Of a stretch of DNA of 64,000 nt, positions 36,796-45,030 are shown piece by piece (the stretch's first letter is position 1; every line of letters starts with the position of its first letter). Where the stretch lies: NCBI RefSeq assembly GCF_013744875.1, contig NZ_CP059399.1:3472001-3536000 (forward strand), in the 5' to 3' direction. The notes below the pieces were generated by a model, which worked only from the letters and a program-made list of their open reading frames with translations, had not been told where the DNA came from and did not search any database. This DNA comes from Nocardia huaxiensis (GTDB lineage: Bacteria > Actinomycetota > Actinomycetes > Mycobacteriales > Mycobacteriaceae). Position numbers and translations under genes: made by a program.

Positions 36796-37665
36796 TCAGC
36801 TCAGGGTGCGGCCCAGGAAGTCCCTGATGTACGCGGCGATTTCGGCGCCGTGGGTCTCCAGGGCGAAGTGGCCGGCGTTCAGCAGATGCAATTCGGCATC
36901 GGGCAGATCGCGCAGGTAGGCCCGCGCGCCGTCCGCGCCGAAGATCTCGTCGTGCTCACCCCAGGTGATCAGCGTCGGCGGCTGGTATTCGGCGAAGTAC
37001 TTCTGGAAGGCCGGGTAGCCGTCGAGGTTGAGTTTGTAGTCGGCGAACAGCTCCAACTGGATCTCCTTGTTGCCGGGCCGATCCAGGTACGCCTGATCCA
37101 GGGTCCAGGTGTCCGGGCTGATCGACGCCTTGCGGTCTTCCGGAACACCGTGCAGGTACTGCCATTTCGTGGCGTCGAGTTCGAGCAGCTTGCGCACCTC
37201 GGGCTCGTGGGTGGCGCGGTCGTTGGCGTGGGCGAACAGCACCTCCCAGAACGGGGTGAAGCCTTCCAGGTACGCATTGCCGGACTGGGTGATCAGCGCG
37301 GTGACGCGCTCGGGGTTGCGCGAGGCGATGCGCAGGCCGATGGGTGCGCCGTAGTCCTGGATGTAGAGCGCGAAGCGGTCGATGCCGAGGGTGTCGATCA
37401 GTTCCAGTGTGATCTCGGTGAGCTTCTCGAAGCTGTACTCGAATTCGTCGACCTGCGGCATGGCCGACTGGCCGAAGCCGATGTGGTCGGGGGCGATCAG
37501 ATGGTAGTCGTCGCCGAGGTCGCGCAGCAGATTGCGGAACATCGCCGAGCTGGACGGAAACCCGTGCAGCAGAACGACGGTCGGCTTCGAGGCGTCCCCG
37601 GCCTCGCGGTAGAAGATGTCCTGGCCCTGGATCTGCACGGTGTGGTGGCGCACGGTGGCGGTCAT
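36796..37665 (-). CDS. Alpha/beta hydrolase of the haloalkane dehalogenase/epoxide hydrolase type
   Basis: A 289-residue hydrolase. HGFPSSSAMFRNL gives the HGxP motif, and the nucleophile elbow is YIQDYGAPIG, so the nucleophile is an aspartate, as in dehalogenases and epoxide hydrolases, rather than a serine. The cap domain spans about residues 130-215, and the C-terminal GEHDEIFG acid and NAGHFALETH histidine complete the triad. Whether it acts on halides or epoxides cannot be decided, because the halide-binding tryptophan next to the aspartate is a tyrosine here. It is separated from the DUF6510 gene by 31 bases, convergent. Confidence 0.82.
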   Translation of the reverse strand: MTATVRHHTVQIQGQDIFYREAGDASKPTVVLLHGFPSSSAMFRNLLRDLGDDYHLIAPDHIGFGQSAMPQVDEFEYSFEKLTEITLELIDTLGIDRFALYIQDYGAPIGLRIASRNPERVTALITQSGNAYLEGFTPFWEVLFAHANDRATHEPEVRKLLELDATKWQYLHGVPEDRKASISPDTWTLDQAYLDRPGNKEIQLELFADYKLNLDGYPAFQKYFAEYQPPTLITWGEHDEIFGADGARAYLRDLPDAELHLLNAGHFALETHGAEIAAYIRDFLGRTLS

Positions 37666-37828
37666 TGTTTCGTCCTGTCGTTCGGCGCCGGTTCGTCTAA
37701 CCGGCTATCGATACATAGAAGGTTAGAGGCTCGGAGTTCATTCCCGTCCGCCGAAACTTTTTTCACCGAATCCGAACGCGCTCAAGCGAATCGGCGCTGA
37801 CCTGCACGAACATCCCCGAAATACACGA

Positions 37829-37857
37829 AGGCCCGCGTCCGAATCGGACGCGGGCCT
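37829..37857 (-). terminator. Terminator hairpin downstream of the DUF4191 gene
   Basis: AGGCCCGCGTCC (37829-37840) pairs with GGACGCGGGCCT (37846-37857) around a five-base loop. It lies 17 bases beyond the stop of the DUF4191 gene, in the gap before the dehalogenase-like gene. Confidence 0.75.
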
Positions 37858-37873
37858 CGGTGGCTGGGTTGGC

Positions 37874-38617
37874 TCAGCGGCGGCGAATCGACCGCTGCAT
37901 GCCCTTCATCTTCGCTCCGGAGGGCAGCGGACCCTTCGGCAGCGCCGGGCCGCCGCGGGTCGCCAGCGCCGACAACCGGCCCTCGATCAGATCCATCCGC
38001 TTGGTGTCGATATTGCGCGGCAGCTTGGTCAGGAACTTCTGCAGCTCCTTGAGCGGCACCTGATCCTTCTCGTTGCCGATGATCACGTCGTAGATCGGCG
38101 TATCGCCGACCAGCCGCGACACCTTCTTCTTCTCCTGCGCCAGCAGCGACTTCACCCGCGACGGCGACCCTTCGGCCACCAGGATCACGCCCGGCAGCCC
38201 GACCACGCGATGCACGGCATCCAGCTGCGTGGTCGCGGCCACACCCGGGGTGACCCGCCACTTGCCCTGCAGGTTGTCGAGCACCCACGCCGCCGCCCCG
38301 GCCTGCCCCTCGGCCTTGGTGTACACGTTCTTCTGCACCCGCCGCCCGAAGATGATGAACGCGGCCAGCGCACCCAGCAGCAGACCGATCGGCAGCAGGA
38401 ACCACTGCAACCCGAAGATCAACCCGATCACCAGGAACAGCACGGTCACACCGACGAAAGCGCCGATCATCAGCGGCAGCAGCGCCTTGTCTTCCTTGCG
38501 CTGCATCTGGAACGCCTGCCACAGCTGCTGCCGACGCTGCTTGGACTCCGCCTTACGAGCCGCCTTAGCCGCGGCCTTCGCTTCCTTCGACGGGTTACCG
38601 CCCTTACCTGCTGCCAT
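37874..38617 (-). CDS. DUF4191 family membrane protein
   Basis: A 247-residue protein like M. tuberculosis Rv2219. The N-terminal 35 residues are Lys/Ala-rich (KEAKAAAKAARKAESKQRRQQ), two hydrophobic helices follow (about residues 47-66 and 71-91), then a soluble domain (FGRRVQKNVYTKAEGQAGAAAWVLDNLQGKWRVTPGVAAT) and a basic C terminus ending QRSIRRR. The function is unknown, but its place beside lipA in the conserved block is the same as in mycobacteria. The start is the ATG at 38617. Confidence 0.88.
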   Translation of the reverse strand: MAAGKGGNPSKEAKAAAKAARKAESKQRRQQLWQAFQMQRKEDKALLPLMIGAFVGVTVLFLVIGLIFGLQWFLLPIGLLLGALAAFIIFGRRVQKNVYTKAEGQAGAAAWVLDNLQGKWRVTPGVAATTQLDAVHRVVGLPGVILVAEGSPSRVKSLLAQEKKKVSRLVGDTPIYDVIIGNEKDQVPLKELQKFLTKLPRNIDTKRMDLIEGRLSALATRGGPALPKGPLPSGAKMKGMQRSIRRR

Positions 38618-38698
38618 GGCACCCAGGATAGTGGCCGGGTACGGGCGATTCGCGGCGGGGACATGCCGGGCAGCGGTATCCCGCCATCTCTTTGCTGA

Positions 38699-38845
38699 AG
38701 CGCGCTCGAATGTGCTGTTCTTGAACCAGCTGTTGTAGCAAGCACTGGGGACGCCGCCGGGGCTTCCAATATTCGCGAGGGTCAGCCGGGCTACCGCATC
38801 GAATTGGATCGGGATCGCGACGGCATCGCCTGCGAGAAGAAGTAG
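38699..38845 (+). pseudogene. 3' relic of an excalibur (calcium-binding) domain gene
   Basis: From 38699 to the TAG at 38843-38845 an open frame with no start codon in its first 40 codons encodes DAAGASNIREGQPGYR followed closely by LDRDRDGIACEKK. That is the excalibur pattern, x-AGA-xx-I-xx-G-x-PGYR-xx-LDRD-x-DG-x-ACE, a DxDxDG calcium-binding motif usually found at the C terminus of secreted actinobacterial proteins. The upstream part, including the expected N-C pair and signal peptide, is missing or frame-shifted. It is a decayed gene end rather than a working gene. Confidence 0.55.
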
Positions 38846-38853
38846 GCAGTTGC

Positions 38854-38880
38854 GAAAGGCCGCCGAGCAGGCGGCCTTTC
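38854..38880 (-). terminator. Terminator hairpin downstream of EF-G2 gene
   Basis: GAAAGGCCGCC (38854-38864) pairs with GGCGGCCTTTC (38870-38880) around a five-base loop, 18 bases past the EF-G2 stop. On the minus strand a TTTC run ends the stem. It could also end transcription of the relic on the other strand. Confidence 0.8.
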
Positions 38881-38898
38881 GTCATTCACGGGGGATTC

Positions 38899-41091
38899 TC
38901 AGTCGGAGTTCTTCGCCCGCATGTTCTCCGCCAGCTGGGTGGGCATGGGTTCGTGCCGGGCGTAGGTGCGGGCGAAGGTGGCCGCGCCGTGCGCCAGTGA
39001 ACGCAGATCCACCGCGTAGCGGCTCAATTCGAGCTCGGGCACTTCGGCGCGGATGGCGGTGCGGCCGCCGCGGCCGATGGGTTCGGTGCCGAGTACGCGG
39101 CCGCGGCGGCCGGAGAGGTCACCGAGGACCGCGCCCACGTATTCGTCGGTCACCACGACCAGCACTTCGGAGATCGGCTCCAGCAGGCTGATCTTCGCCG
39201 AACTCGCGGCCTCGCGCAGGGCGAGGGCGCCGGCCATCTGGAAGGCGGCGTCGGAGGAATCCACCGAGTGCGCTTTGCCGTCGAAGAGCGTCACGCGCAC
39301 GTCCACCAGCGGGTAGCCGGCCGCCACGCCACGCAGGGCCTGGGCGCGCACGCCCTTCTCCACCGACGGAATGAACTGGCGCGGAACGACTCCGCCGACC
39401 ACCTTGTCCACGAACTCGATGCCCGACCCCTCGGGCAGGGGAGCGACCTCGATCTCGCAGATGGCGTACTGCCCGTGCCCGCCGGACTGCTTCACATGCC
39501 GTCCGCGCCCGGAGGCCGAACCGGCGAAGGTCTCGCGCAGCGCCACCTTGTGCTCGATGGTGTCCACCTGCACCCCGAATCGGGAGCGCAGCCGTTCCAG
39601 CGCCACATCGCGATGCGCTTCGCCCAGGCACCACAGCACCAGCTGCCGGGTGTCCGGATTCTGTTCCAGCCGCACCGTCGGATCCTCGGCGACGAGCCGG
39701 TTCAAACCCTGTGAGAGTTTGTCCTCGTCGGCCTTGCTGTGTGCCTTGATGGCGATCGGCAGCAGCGGATCCGGCATGGACCACGGTTCGATGAGCAGCG
39801 GAGAATCCTTGGTGGACAAGGTATCCCCGGTTTCCGCGCGCGCGAGTTTGGTGACGCACACGATATCCCCGGCAATGCCCTGCCCGAGCGGGCGCTGCTG
39901 TTTGCCGAACGGCACGGACACCGCGCCGATGCGCTCGTCGGAGTCGTGATTGGCGGTCTCGGTGGGCCCGTGCCCGCACACGTGCACGGTCTCGTCCGCG
40001 CGCAGGGTGCCGGAGAACACGCGCACCAGCGACATCCGGCCCACATACGGATCCGAGGCCGTCCGGATGACCTCGGCCGCCAGCGGCGCTCCCGGATCGC
40101 ACACCAGCGGCGCGGATTTACCCTTGGCGCTGGTGGCCGACACCGGATGCTCTGCGGGAGTGGGGAATCCACTCGTGATGAGATCCAGGATCTCCACCGT
40201 CCCGAGCCCCTGCTTCGCCCCTTCCGGCGGCGGCGCGGCGATCAGCACGGGATGGAAACTCCCTCGCGCGACGGCCTTTTCGAGGTCGGCGACCAGCGTA
40301 TCGAGGTCGATCTCCTCGCCGCTGATATACCGATCCATGAGGGTCTCGTCCTCACTTTCGGCAATGATCCCCTCGATGAGGCGATTGCGCGCCTCCTCCA
40401 GCTGCTCGCGCTGTTCCTCCGAGGCGGGCATCTCCAGATGCTCTCCGCTCGAATAGTCGTAAACATGCTGCGTCAGTAGATCGATGAGCCCGACCACCGG
40501 CCGATGCCCGTCCGCGCCTTTCGCCCCGTACACCGGAAGATGCAGCGGCAGAATACTTTCCGACTTCCCGCCGCCGAGTATTTCCCGGCAGGTCTCGGTC
40601 ATGTCGTCGAAATCGGCCCGCGCCGTGTCCAAATGGGTGAGCACAATGGCGCGCGGCATGCCCACGCCCGCGCATTCCTCCCACAGCGCCAATGTCGGCC
40701 CGCCCACGCCTTCGATTCCCGCGGCGGCGGAGAGCACGAAAAGGGCCGCGTCCGCTGCTCGCAGACCGGCCCTCAATTCTCCGACGAAATCGGCATAGCC
40801 GGGGGTGTCGAGGAGGTTGATCTTCCTGCCTTCCCACCCCATCGGCACCACCGACAATTGCACCGAGCGATGCTGGCGTTGCTCGATATCGTCGTAATCC
40901 GACACCGAAGTGCCGTCCTCGACTCTCCCGGCTCGAATCACCGCCCCCGTGGCCACCGCGAGGGCTTCCACCAGCGTGGTCTTGCCGGACCCGCTGTGCC
41001 CTACCAGCACCACATTTCGTATGTCCTCCGGCCTTTCGGCCGTCACTGCCCTGCCGTTGGCGCCTGCCGACGCACTCGTTCGCTCGACCAT
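38899..41091 (-). CDS. Elongation factor G-like GTPase (EF-G2/FusA2 type)
   Basis: A 730-residue translational GTPase paralogue. G1 is GHSGSGKTTL near residue 31; G3 is DTPGYADF; the G4 position reads THLD instead of NKxD, which implies altered guanine recognition. Domains II-V follow, with VFSGTLRADETVHVCG, the domain IV segment RGRHVKQSGGHGQYAICEIEVAPL and a domain V ending RAEVPELELSRYAVDLRSLAHG. This is the actinobacterial FusA2 type (Rv0120c-like), distinct from the main EF-G in the str operon; the cellular role is unclear. Transcribed alone. Confidence 0.9.
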   Translation of the reverse strand: MVERTSASAGANGRAVTAERPEDIRNVVLVGHSGSGKTTLVEALAVATGAVIRAGRVEDGTSVSDYDDIEQRQHRSVQLSVVPMGWEGRKINLLDTPGYADFVGELRAGLRAADAALFVLSAAAGIEGVGGPTLALWEECAGVGMPRAIVLTHLDTARADFDDMTETCREILGGGKSESILPLHLPVYGAKGADGHRPVVGLIDLLTQHVYDYSSGEHLEMPASEEQREQLEEARNRLIEGIIAESEDETLMDRYISGEEIDLDTLVADLEKAVARGSFHPVLIAAPPPEGAKQGLGTVEILDLITSGFPTPAEHPVSATSAKGKSAPLVCDPGAPLAAEVIRTASDPYVGRMSLVRVFSGTLRADETVHVCGHGPTETANHDSDERIGAVSVPFGKQQRPLGQGIAGDIVCVTKLARAETGDTLSTKDSPLLIEPWSMPDPLLPIAIKAHSKADEDKLSQGLNRLVAEDPTVRLEQNPDTRQLVLWCLGEAHRDVALERLRSRFGVQVDTIEHKVALRETFAGSASGRGRHVKQSGGHGQYAICEIEVAPLPEGSGIEFVDKVVGGVVPRQFIPSVEKGVRAQALRGVAAGYPLVDVRVTLFDGKAHSVDSSDAAFQMAGALALREAASSAKISLLEPISEVLVVVTDEYVGAVLGDLSGRRGRVLGTEPIGRGGRTAIRAEVPELELSRYAVDLRSLAHGAATFARTYARHEPMPTQLAENMRAKNSD

Positions 41092-41198
41092 ATGGCTCGC
41101 TCCGGGGTCGATAGATGCGGTATCTCAACCTTCCCACCGGTGCCCCGATCGCGTCCACGAAACGCGCTATTGGGTGATGCCACCCCGGAATACGACAC

Positions 41199-41232
41199 GG
41201 GCCGGAACCCCGTCGCGGGGATTCCGGCCCGA
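41199..41232 (-). terminator. Terminator hairpin downstream of lipA
   Basis: CGGGCCGGAACCCCG (41199-41213) pairs with CGGGGATTCCGGCCCG (41217-41232) with one bulged base, 13 bases past the lipA stop. It ends the GNAT-lipB-lipA operon. Confidence 0.8.
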
Positions 41233-41245
41233 GGCGCGAACAATG

Positions 41246-42358
41246 TCAGGAGCCGTAACGCGCCAGCACCGAGGTGGCCTCCTGCGAGGCGGTGCCCTCT
41301 TCGGCGAGATGCGCCATCTCCGGCGCGATCTCACGGCCGTGATGCGCCATGGCCTGCGCGTACAACCGGCCCGCGCGGTAGGACGAGCGCACCAGCGGCC
41401 CGGCCATGACGCCGGCGAATCCGAGTTCGGTCGCGACCTTCGAGTGCTCGACGAATTCCTCCGGCTTGACCCACCGGTCCACCGGATGATGCCGCGGCGA
41501 CGGCCGCAGGTACTGCGTAATGGTCAGAATGTCGCATCCGGCCTCGTGCAGATCCCGCATGGCCGCGGTGACCTCTTCGGGCGTCTCACCCATGCCGAGA
41601 ATGAGGTTGGACTTGGTGACCAGTCCGGCCGCGCGGGCGGCGGTGATCACCGCGAGGGAGCGCTCGTAGCGGAAGGCCGGGCGAATGCGCTTGAAGATGC
41701 GCGGCACCGTCTCCAGATTGTGCGCGAGCACCTCGGGCCGGGAGGAGAACACCTCGGCCAGCTGCTCGGGATCGGCATTGAAATCCGGGATGAGCAGCTC
41801 GACGCCGGTGTGCGGGTTCAGCGCTTTGATGGCGCGCACGGTTTCCGCGTACAGCCACGCACCGCCGTCTTCCAGATCGTCGCGGGCGACGCCGGTGATG
41901 GTCGAGTAGCGCAGCCCCATGGCCTGCACGCTCTCGGCCACGCGCCGCGGTTCGTCGCGGTCCAGCGCGGCGGGCTTGCCGGTGTCGATCTGGCAGAAGT
42001 CGCAGCGGCGGGTGCACTGTTCACCGCCGATGAGGAAGGTGGCCTCGCGATCTTCCCAGCATTCGAAGATGTTGGGGCACCCGGCTTCCTCGCAGACCGT
42101 GTGCAGCCCTTCGCGTTTCACCAGTCCCTTGAGCTCGGAGTACTCGGGGCCCATGGTGGCGCGGGTGCGAATCCACTTGGGTTTGCGCTCGATCGGAGTC
42201 TCGGCGTTGCGGGCTTCGATGCGGAGCAGCTTGCGGCCTGCGGGCGCAGCCACGGGCCCGGAGGCGGCCGCTTGCGTAACCACGGAGGGACCAGCGGAGG
42301 CCGCGATGGGGTCCGGTGCGGCCGGGGTGTTCGATGTCGGGGTATCGACGGAGGTCAC
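41246..42358 (-). CDS. lipA: Lipoyl synthase
   Basis: A 370-residue radical-SAM enzyme that inserts two sulfurs into protein-bound octanoyl groups. Both iron-sulfur cluster sites are visible: the auxiliary-cluster cysteines in [12 protein letters not shown] and the radical-[11 protein letters not shown]. Other landmarks are [34 protein letters not shown] and [17 protein letters not shown]. About 40 Ala/Pro/Thr-rich residues extend the N terminus. The start is GTG 42358. It follows lipB by 22 bases, so the two steps of lipoate attachment and sulfuration are encoded together. Confidence 0.96.
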   Translation of the reverse strand: MTSVDTPTSNTPAAPDPIAASAGPSVVTQAAASGPVAAPAGRKLLRIEARNAETPIERKPKWIRTRATMGPEYSELKGLVKREGLHTVCEEAGCPNIFECWEDREATFLIGGEQCTRRCDFCQIDTGKPAALDRDEPRRVAESVQAMGLRYSTITGVARDDLEDGGAWLYAETVRAIKALNPHTGVELLIPDFNADPEQLAEVFSSRPEVLAHNLETVPRIFKRIRPAFRYERSLAVITAARAAGLVTKSNLILGMGETPEEVTAAMRDLHEAGCDILTITQYLRPSPRHHPVDRWVKPEEFVEHSKVATELGFAGVMAGPLVRSSYRAGRLYAQAMAHHGREIAPEMAHLAEEGTASQEATSVLARYGS

Positions 42359-42380
42359 TCGTTCCACCCTACGCTCGTGA

Positions 42381-43163
42381 TCATTCCGCCTTGGCGGGCA
42401 CCTTGTCGGTGACCGGGGCGGGACGGTTGATCGTGTGATCGGTAACCGGGAGCTCGCCATTGAGCGCGGCGGTAATGGCCTCGGCAACCAGCGGGCGCAC
42501 TTCGGCGACGGTCACTTCGCGGCCCAGTTCCCGGGACAGAGTGGTGACGCCGGCGTCGCGAATTCCGCACGGCACGATGGCGTTGAAGCCGTCGAGGCTG
42601 GAATTGCAGTTGAGCGAAATCCCGTGCATGGCCACGCCGCGCTGCACGCGCACTCCGATGGCCGCGACCTTCCGCTCCGGCAGGAAATCGTTCGCGGGCA
42701 CCCACACGCCCGAACGCCCTTCCACCCGACCGGTATTCACGCCCAGCTGCGCGCACACGCTGATCAGGGCTTCCTCGAGCCGCCGCACATAGGCGACCAC
42801 ATCGACCGGTTCCGCTAGCCGGATGATCGGATACCCGACCAGCTGTCCGGGCCCGTGCCAGGTGATCTTGCCGCCGCGGTCCACCTCGATGACCGGGCTG
42901 CCGTCCATCGGCATGTCCTGCGCTTCGGTGCGGCGGCCGGCGGTGAACACGAACGGATGCTCCAGCAGCAGCAGCCGATCCTGTCCGATGCCTTCGGCGC
43001 GTTCGCCCGCGATCTCGCGCTGCTTCTCCCACGCCAGGGTGTAGTCGATGAGGCCCAATTCCTCCACCAGCAGCGGGGTGCTGTCGAGGCGGGCCGAGGT
43101 GCCGCGGGCCGGGGTGGTGGCCGTGCTGTTGGTGACAGAGGCGGCGGTGGTGCTCTCGCTCAC
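42381..43163 (-). CDS. lipB: Octanoyl-[acyl carrier protein]:protein octanoyltransferase
   Basis: A 260-residue enzyme moving octanoate from acyl carrier protein to lipoyl domains. Seen are [10 protein letters not shown], the [18 protein letters not shown] block, the catalytic lysine in [21 protein letters not shown], and the catalytic cysteine in IVPCGI. About 28 unordered residues precede the core. The GTG start at 43163 overlaps the stop of the acetyltransferase gene by four bases (GTGA), which also supports this start. Its product's target, the lipoylated E2, lies less than 2 kb away. Confidence 0.95.
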   Translation of the reverse strand: MSESTTAASVTNSTATTPARGTSARLDSTPLLVEELGLIDYTLAWEKQREIAGERAEGIGQDRLLLLEHPFVFTAGRRTEAQDMPMDGSPVIEVDRGGKITWHGPGQLVGYPIIRLAEPVDVVAYVRRLEEALISVCAQLGVNTGRVEGRSGVWVPANDFLPERKVAAIGVRVQRGVAMHGISLNCNSSLDGFNAIVPCGIRDAGVTTLSRELGREVTVAEVRPLVAEAITAALNGELPVTDHTINRPAPVTDKVPAKAE

Positions 43164-43705
43164 GACAGCGACGTTACGCCATCGTCGATGACGAGTTGCA
43201 TGAGCGTCAGATCGATCCAGCGCCCGAACTTGTGCCCGACCTCCGGCATGCGCCCGACGATCTCGAAGCCGAACTTCTGGTGCAGTGCGATGGAGGTGGT
43301 GTTGCCGGATTCGATGGCGGCCACCATGACGTGCACGCCACTGCGCCGGGCGCGCTCGAGCAGTGCGGTCATGAGTGTGCGGGCCACACCCCGGCGCTGG
43401 AATTTCTCCGCCACGTACACCGAATTCTCCACGGAGAAGCGGTATCCCGACTTCGGCCGGAACTGGGCGTAGCTGGCGTACCCGGCGACCGCGCCGTCGA
43501 TCTCGATGACCAGGATCGGGTAGCCGCCCGCGGTGCGCGTCTCGAACCACGCCTTGCGTTCGTCGAGGTCGGCCGGTTCGGTATCCCAGATGGCGGTGGT
43601 CTCGGCAATGGCGTGGTTGTGGATCGCCAGGATTTCCGGCAGATCGCTCGCGCGGGCGTCGCGCACCAGGAGTTCGGTGCGCGCGGGGGAGGAGGTTTCG
43701 CTCAC
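43160..43705 (-). CDS. GNAT family N-acetyltransferase
   Basis: A 181-residue acetyltransferase. [22 protein letters not shown] opens the fold, [33 protein letters not shown] carries the acetyl-CoA pyrophosphate loop (QRRGVA), and [29 protein letters not shown] gives the C-terminal part. The pattern is like phosphinothricin/methionine-sulfoximine acetyltransferases, which would suit a gene region rich in glutamine synthetases, but the substrate is only inferred. It is the first gene of the operon with lipB and lipA. Confidence 0.85.
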   Translation of the reverse strand: MSETSSPARTELLVRDARASDLPEILAIHNHAIAETTAIWDTEPADLDERKAWFETRTAGGYPILVIEIDGAVAGYASYAQFRPKSGYRFSVENSVYVAEKFQRRGVARTLMTALLERARRSGVHVMVAAIESGNTTSIALHQKFGFEIVGRMPEVGHKFGRWIDLTLMQLVIDDGVTSLS

Positions 43706-43756
43706 GGGGTCAACGGTAGCCAGGATGGGCCTGTGAGCTGGACCTCGCCCGGGTCG

Positions 43757-43903
43757 TCAATCGTCGTCGAGGCACTGCACGAGTTCACCGGGGGCCATCA
43801 CGTGTGGCAGGCAGTGATAGGGGTCGTTGATCGTCGGGGCGTGGTATCCGGCCGCCAGCAGCGCGAATGCGACGACCAGGTCGGCCGCGATTTTCTTGAA
43901 CAT
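43757..43903 (-). CDS. 48-residue secreted or membrane-anchored peptide
   Basis: A short gene: ATG at 43903-43901, TGA at 43759-43757, with AGGGGG seven bases before the ATG. The peptide starts MFKKIAADLVVAFALLAAGY, a basic N terminus plus hydrophobic core typical of a signal sequence, with possible cleavage near GYHAP. The remainder of about 27 residues holds two cysteines (YHCLPH and VQCLDDD) and an acidic tail. No family is recognised. It lies upstream of the GNAT-lipB-lipA operon on the same strand. Confidence 0.55.
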   Translation of the reverse strand: MFKKIAADLVVAFALLAAGYHAPTINDPYHCLPHVMAPGELVQCLDDD

Positions 43904-44119
43904 GGTGACCCCCTGTCACTCGATGGCCCGTAATCCACACGGGTCGAATGGGGAGTTATCGGAATCTGCTATTACCGAGTTACCGGATGGCGGACGTTCG
44001 CACCTGCTGGTCCGGGATCCGTAGCGCATCGCGCGCTACCGAAGTCGTGGATCATCCACCATACGCCGAGTGTGAAACGGACCGCTTTTGGCCTGGTGTT
44101 CAGCTACTGCGCCTCTACG

Positions 44120-45016
44120 TCAGTTCCGGCCGAGCGTGGCCGCCAGCGCCGCCCCGATGGTCGGATGCTGGAACTCGAACCCGGCCTCCTCCAGCGCCGC
44201 GGGAATGGCGCGCGGCCCGTGCAGAATCCCCTCCTGCGCGAATTCGCCCACGGCCCAACGCAATGCGAAGGCCGGCACCACCAGGGGAGTGGGCCGGTGC
44301 ATGGCGCGACCGACCGCGCGCGTGAACTCGGCATTGGTGACCGGAGCCGGGCCCACCATGTTCACCGGGCCCGAGACGCTCTCCCGGGTCAAAGCGAAGA
44401 CAATGCCCGCTACCTCGTCGGCGAGCGAGATCCACGGCAGATACTGGCGGCCGTTGCCCAGCCGCCCGCCCAGCCCCAGGGCATAGAGCGGATACAGCTG
44501 CCCCAACATGCCGCCGTGCCGGGCCAGCACCACCGCGCTGCGCAGGAGCACAGTGCGCACCCCGGCCTCGGCGGCGTATGTGGTCGCGTCCTCCCAGTCC
44601 CGGCACAGGCTCGCGAGGAAACCCGTTCCGGCGGAGTCGCTTTCGGTGACGACACGGTCACCGGTGGCGCCGCCGTAGTAGTGCACGCCGCTGGCGTTCA
44701 CCAGCGTCGGCACCCCCAGGGCGGCGACCGCGGAGGCCAGCACATCGGTCGGCACGACCCGGCTGTCCCGCAGCTCCTGCTTGTAGCTGCCGTTCCAGCG
44801 CCGCCGCCCGATGCTCGCGCCGCAGAGATTCACCACGGCGTCCGCATCGCGCAGTGCCCGCTCGTCCAGATCGGCCCGTGCGGGATCCCAGCGGAACTCG
44901 TCCGGGGCCGCGGCGGGCCGCCGCACCAGACGGATGACCCGATGCCCGTCGCGGCGCAGAGCCGCGACGAGCGCCGTACCGATCAGTCCGGACGAGCCGG
45001 CGACCACTACCTTCAT
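44120..45016 (-). CDS. TIGR01777 family NAD(P)-dependent epimerase/sugar nucleotide reductase-like protein
   Basis: A 298-residue Rossmann-fold protein. The dinucleotide motif [10 protein letters not shown] is at residues 8-17, followed by [34 protein letters not shown], the NASGVHYYG active-site region and [16 protein letters not shown]. It ends with the DUF1731-type tail [41 protein letters not shown]. This is the Rv2216 type, with an unknown substrate. It is 14 bases downstream of dlaT on the same strand, as in mycobacteria. Confidence 0.92.
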   Translation of the reverse strand: MKVVVAGSSGLIGTALVAALRRDGHRVIRLVRRPAAAPDEFRWDPARADLDERALRDADAVVNLCGASIGRRRWNGSYKQELRDSRVVPTDVLASAVAALGVPTLVNASGVHYYGGATGDRVVTESDSAGTGFLASLCRDWEDATTYAAEAGVRTVLLRSAVVLARHGGMLGQLYPLYALGLGGRLGNGRQYLPWISLADEVAGIVFALTRESVSGPVNMVGPAPVTNAEFTRAVGRAMHRPTPLVVPAFALRWAVGEFAQEGILHGPRAIPAALEEAGFEFQHPTIGAALAATLGRN

Positions 45017-45030
45017 GCGAACCGCGCTAC

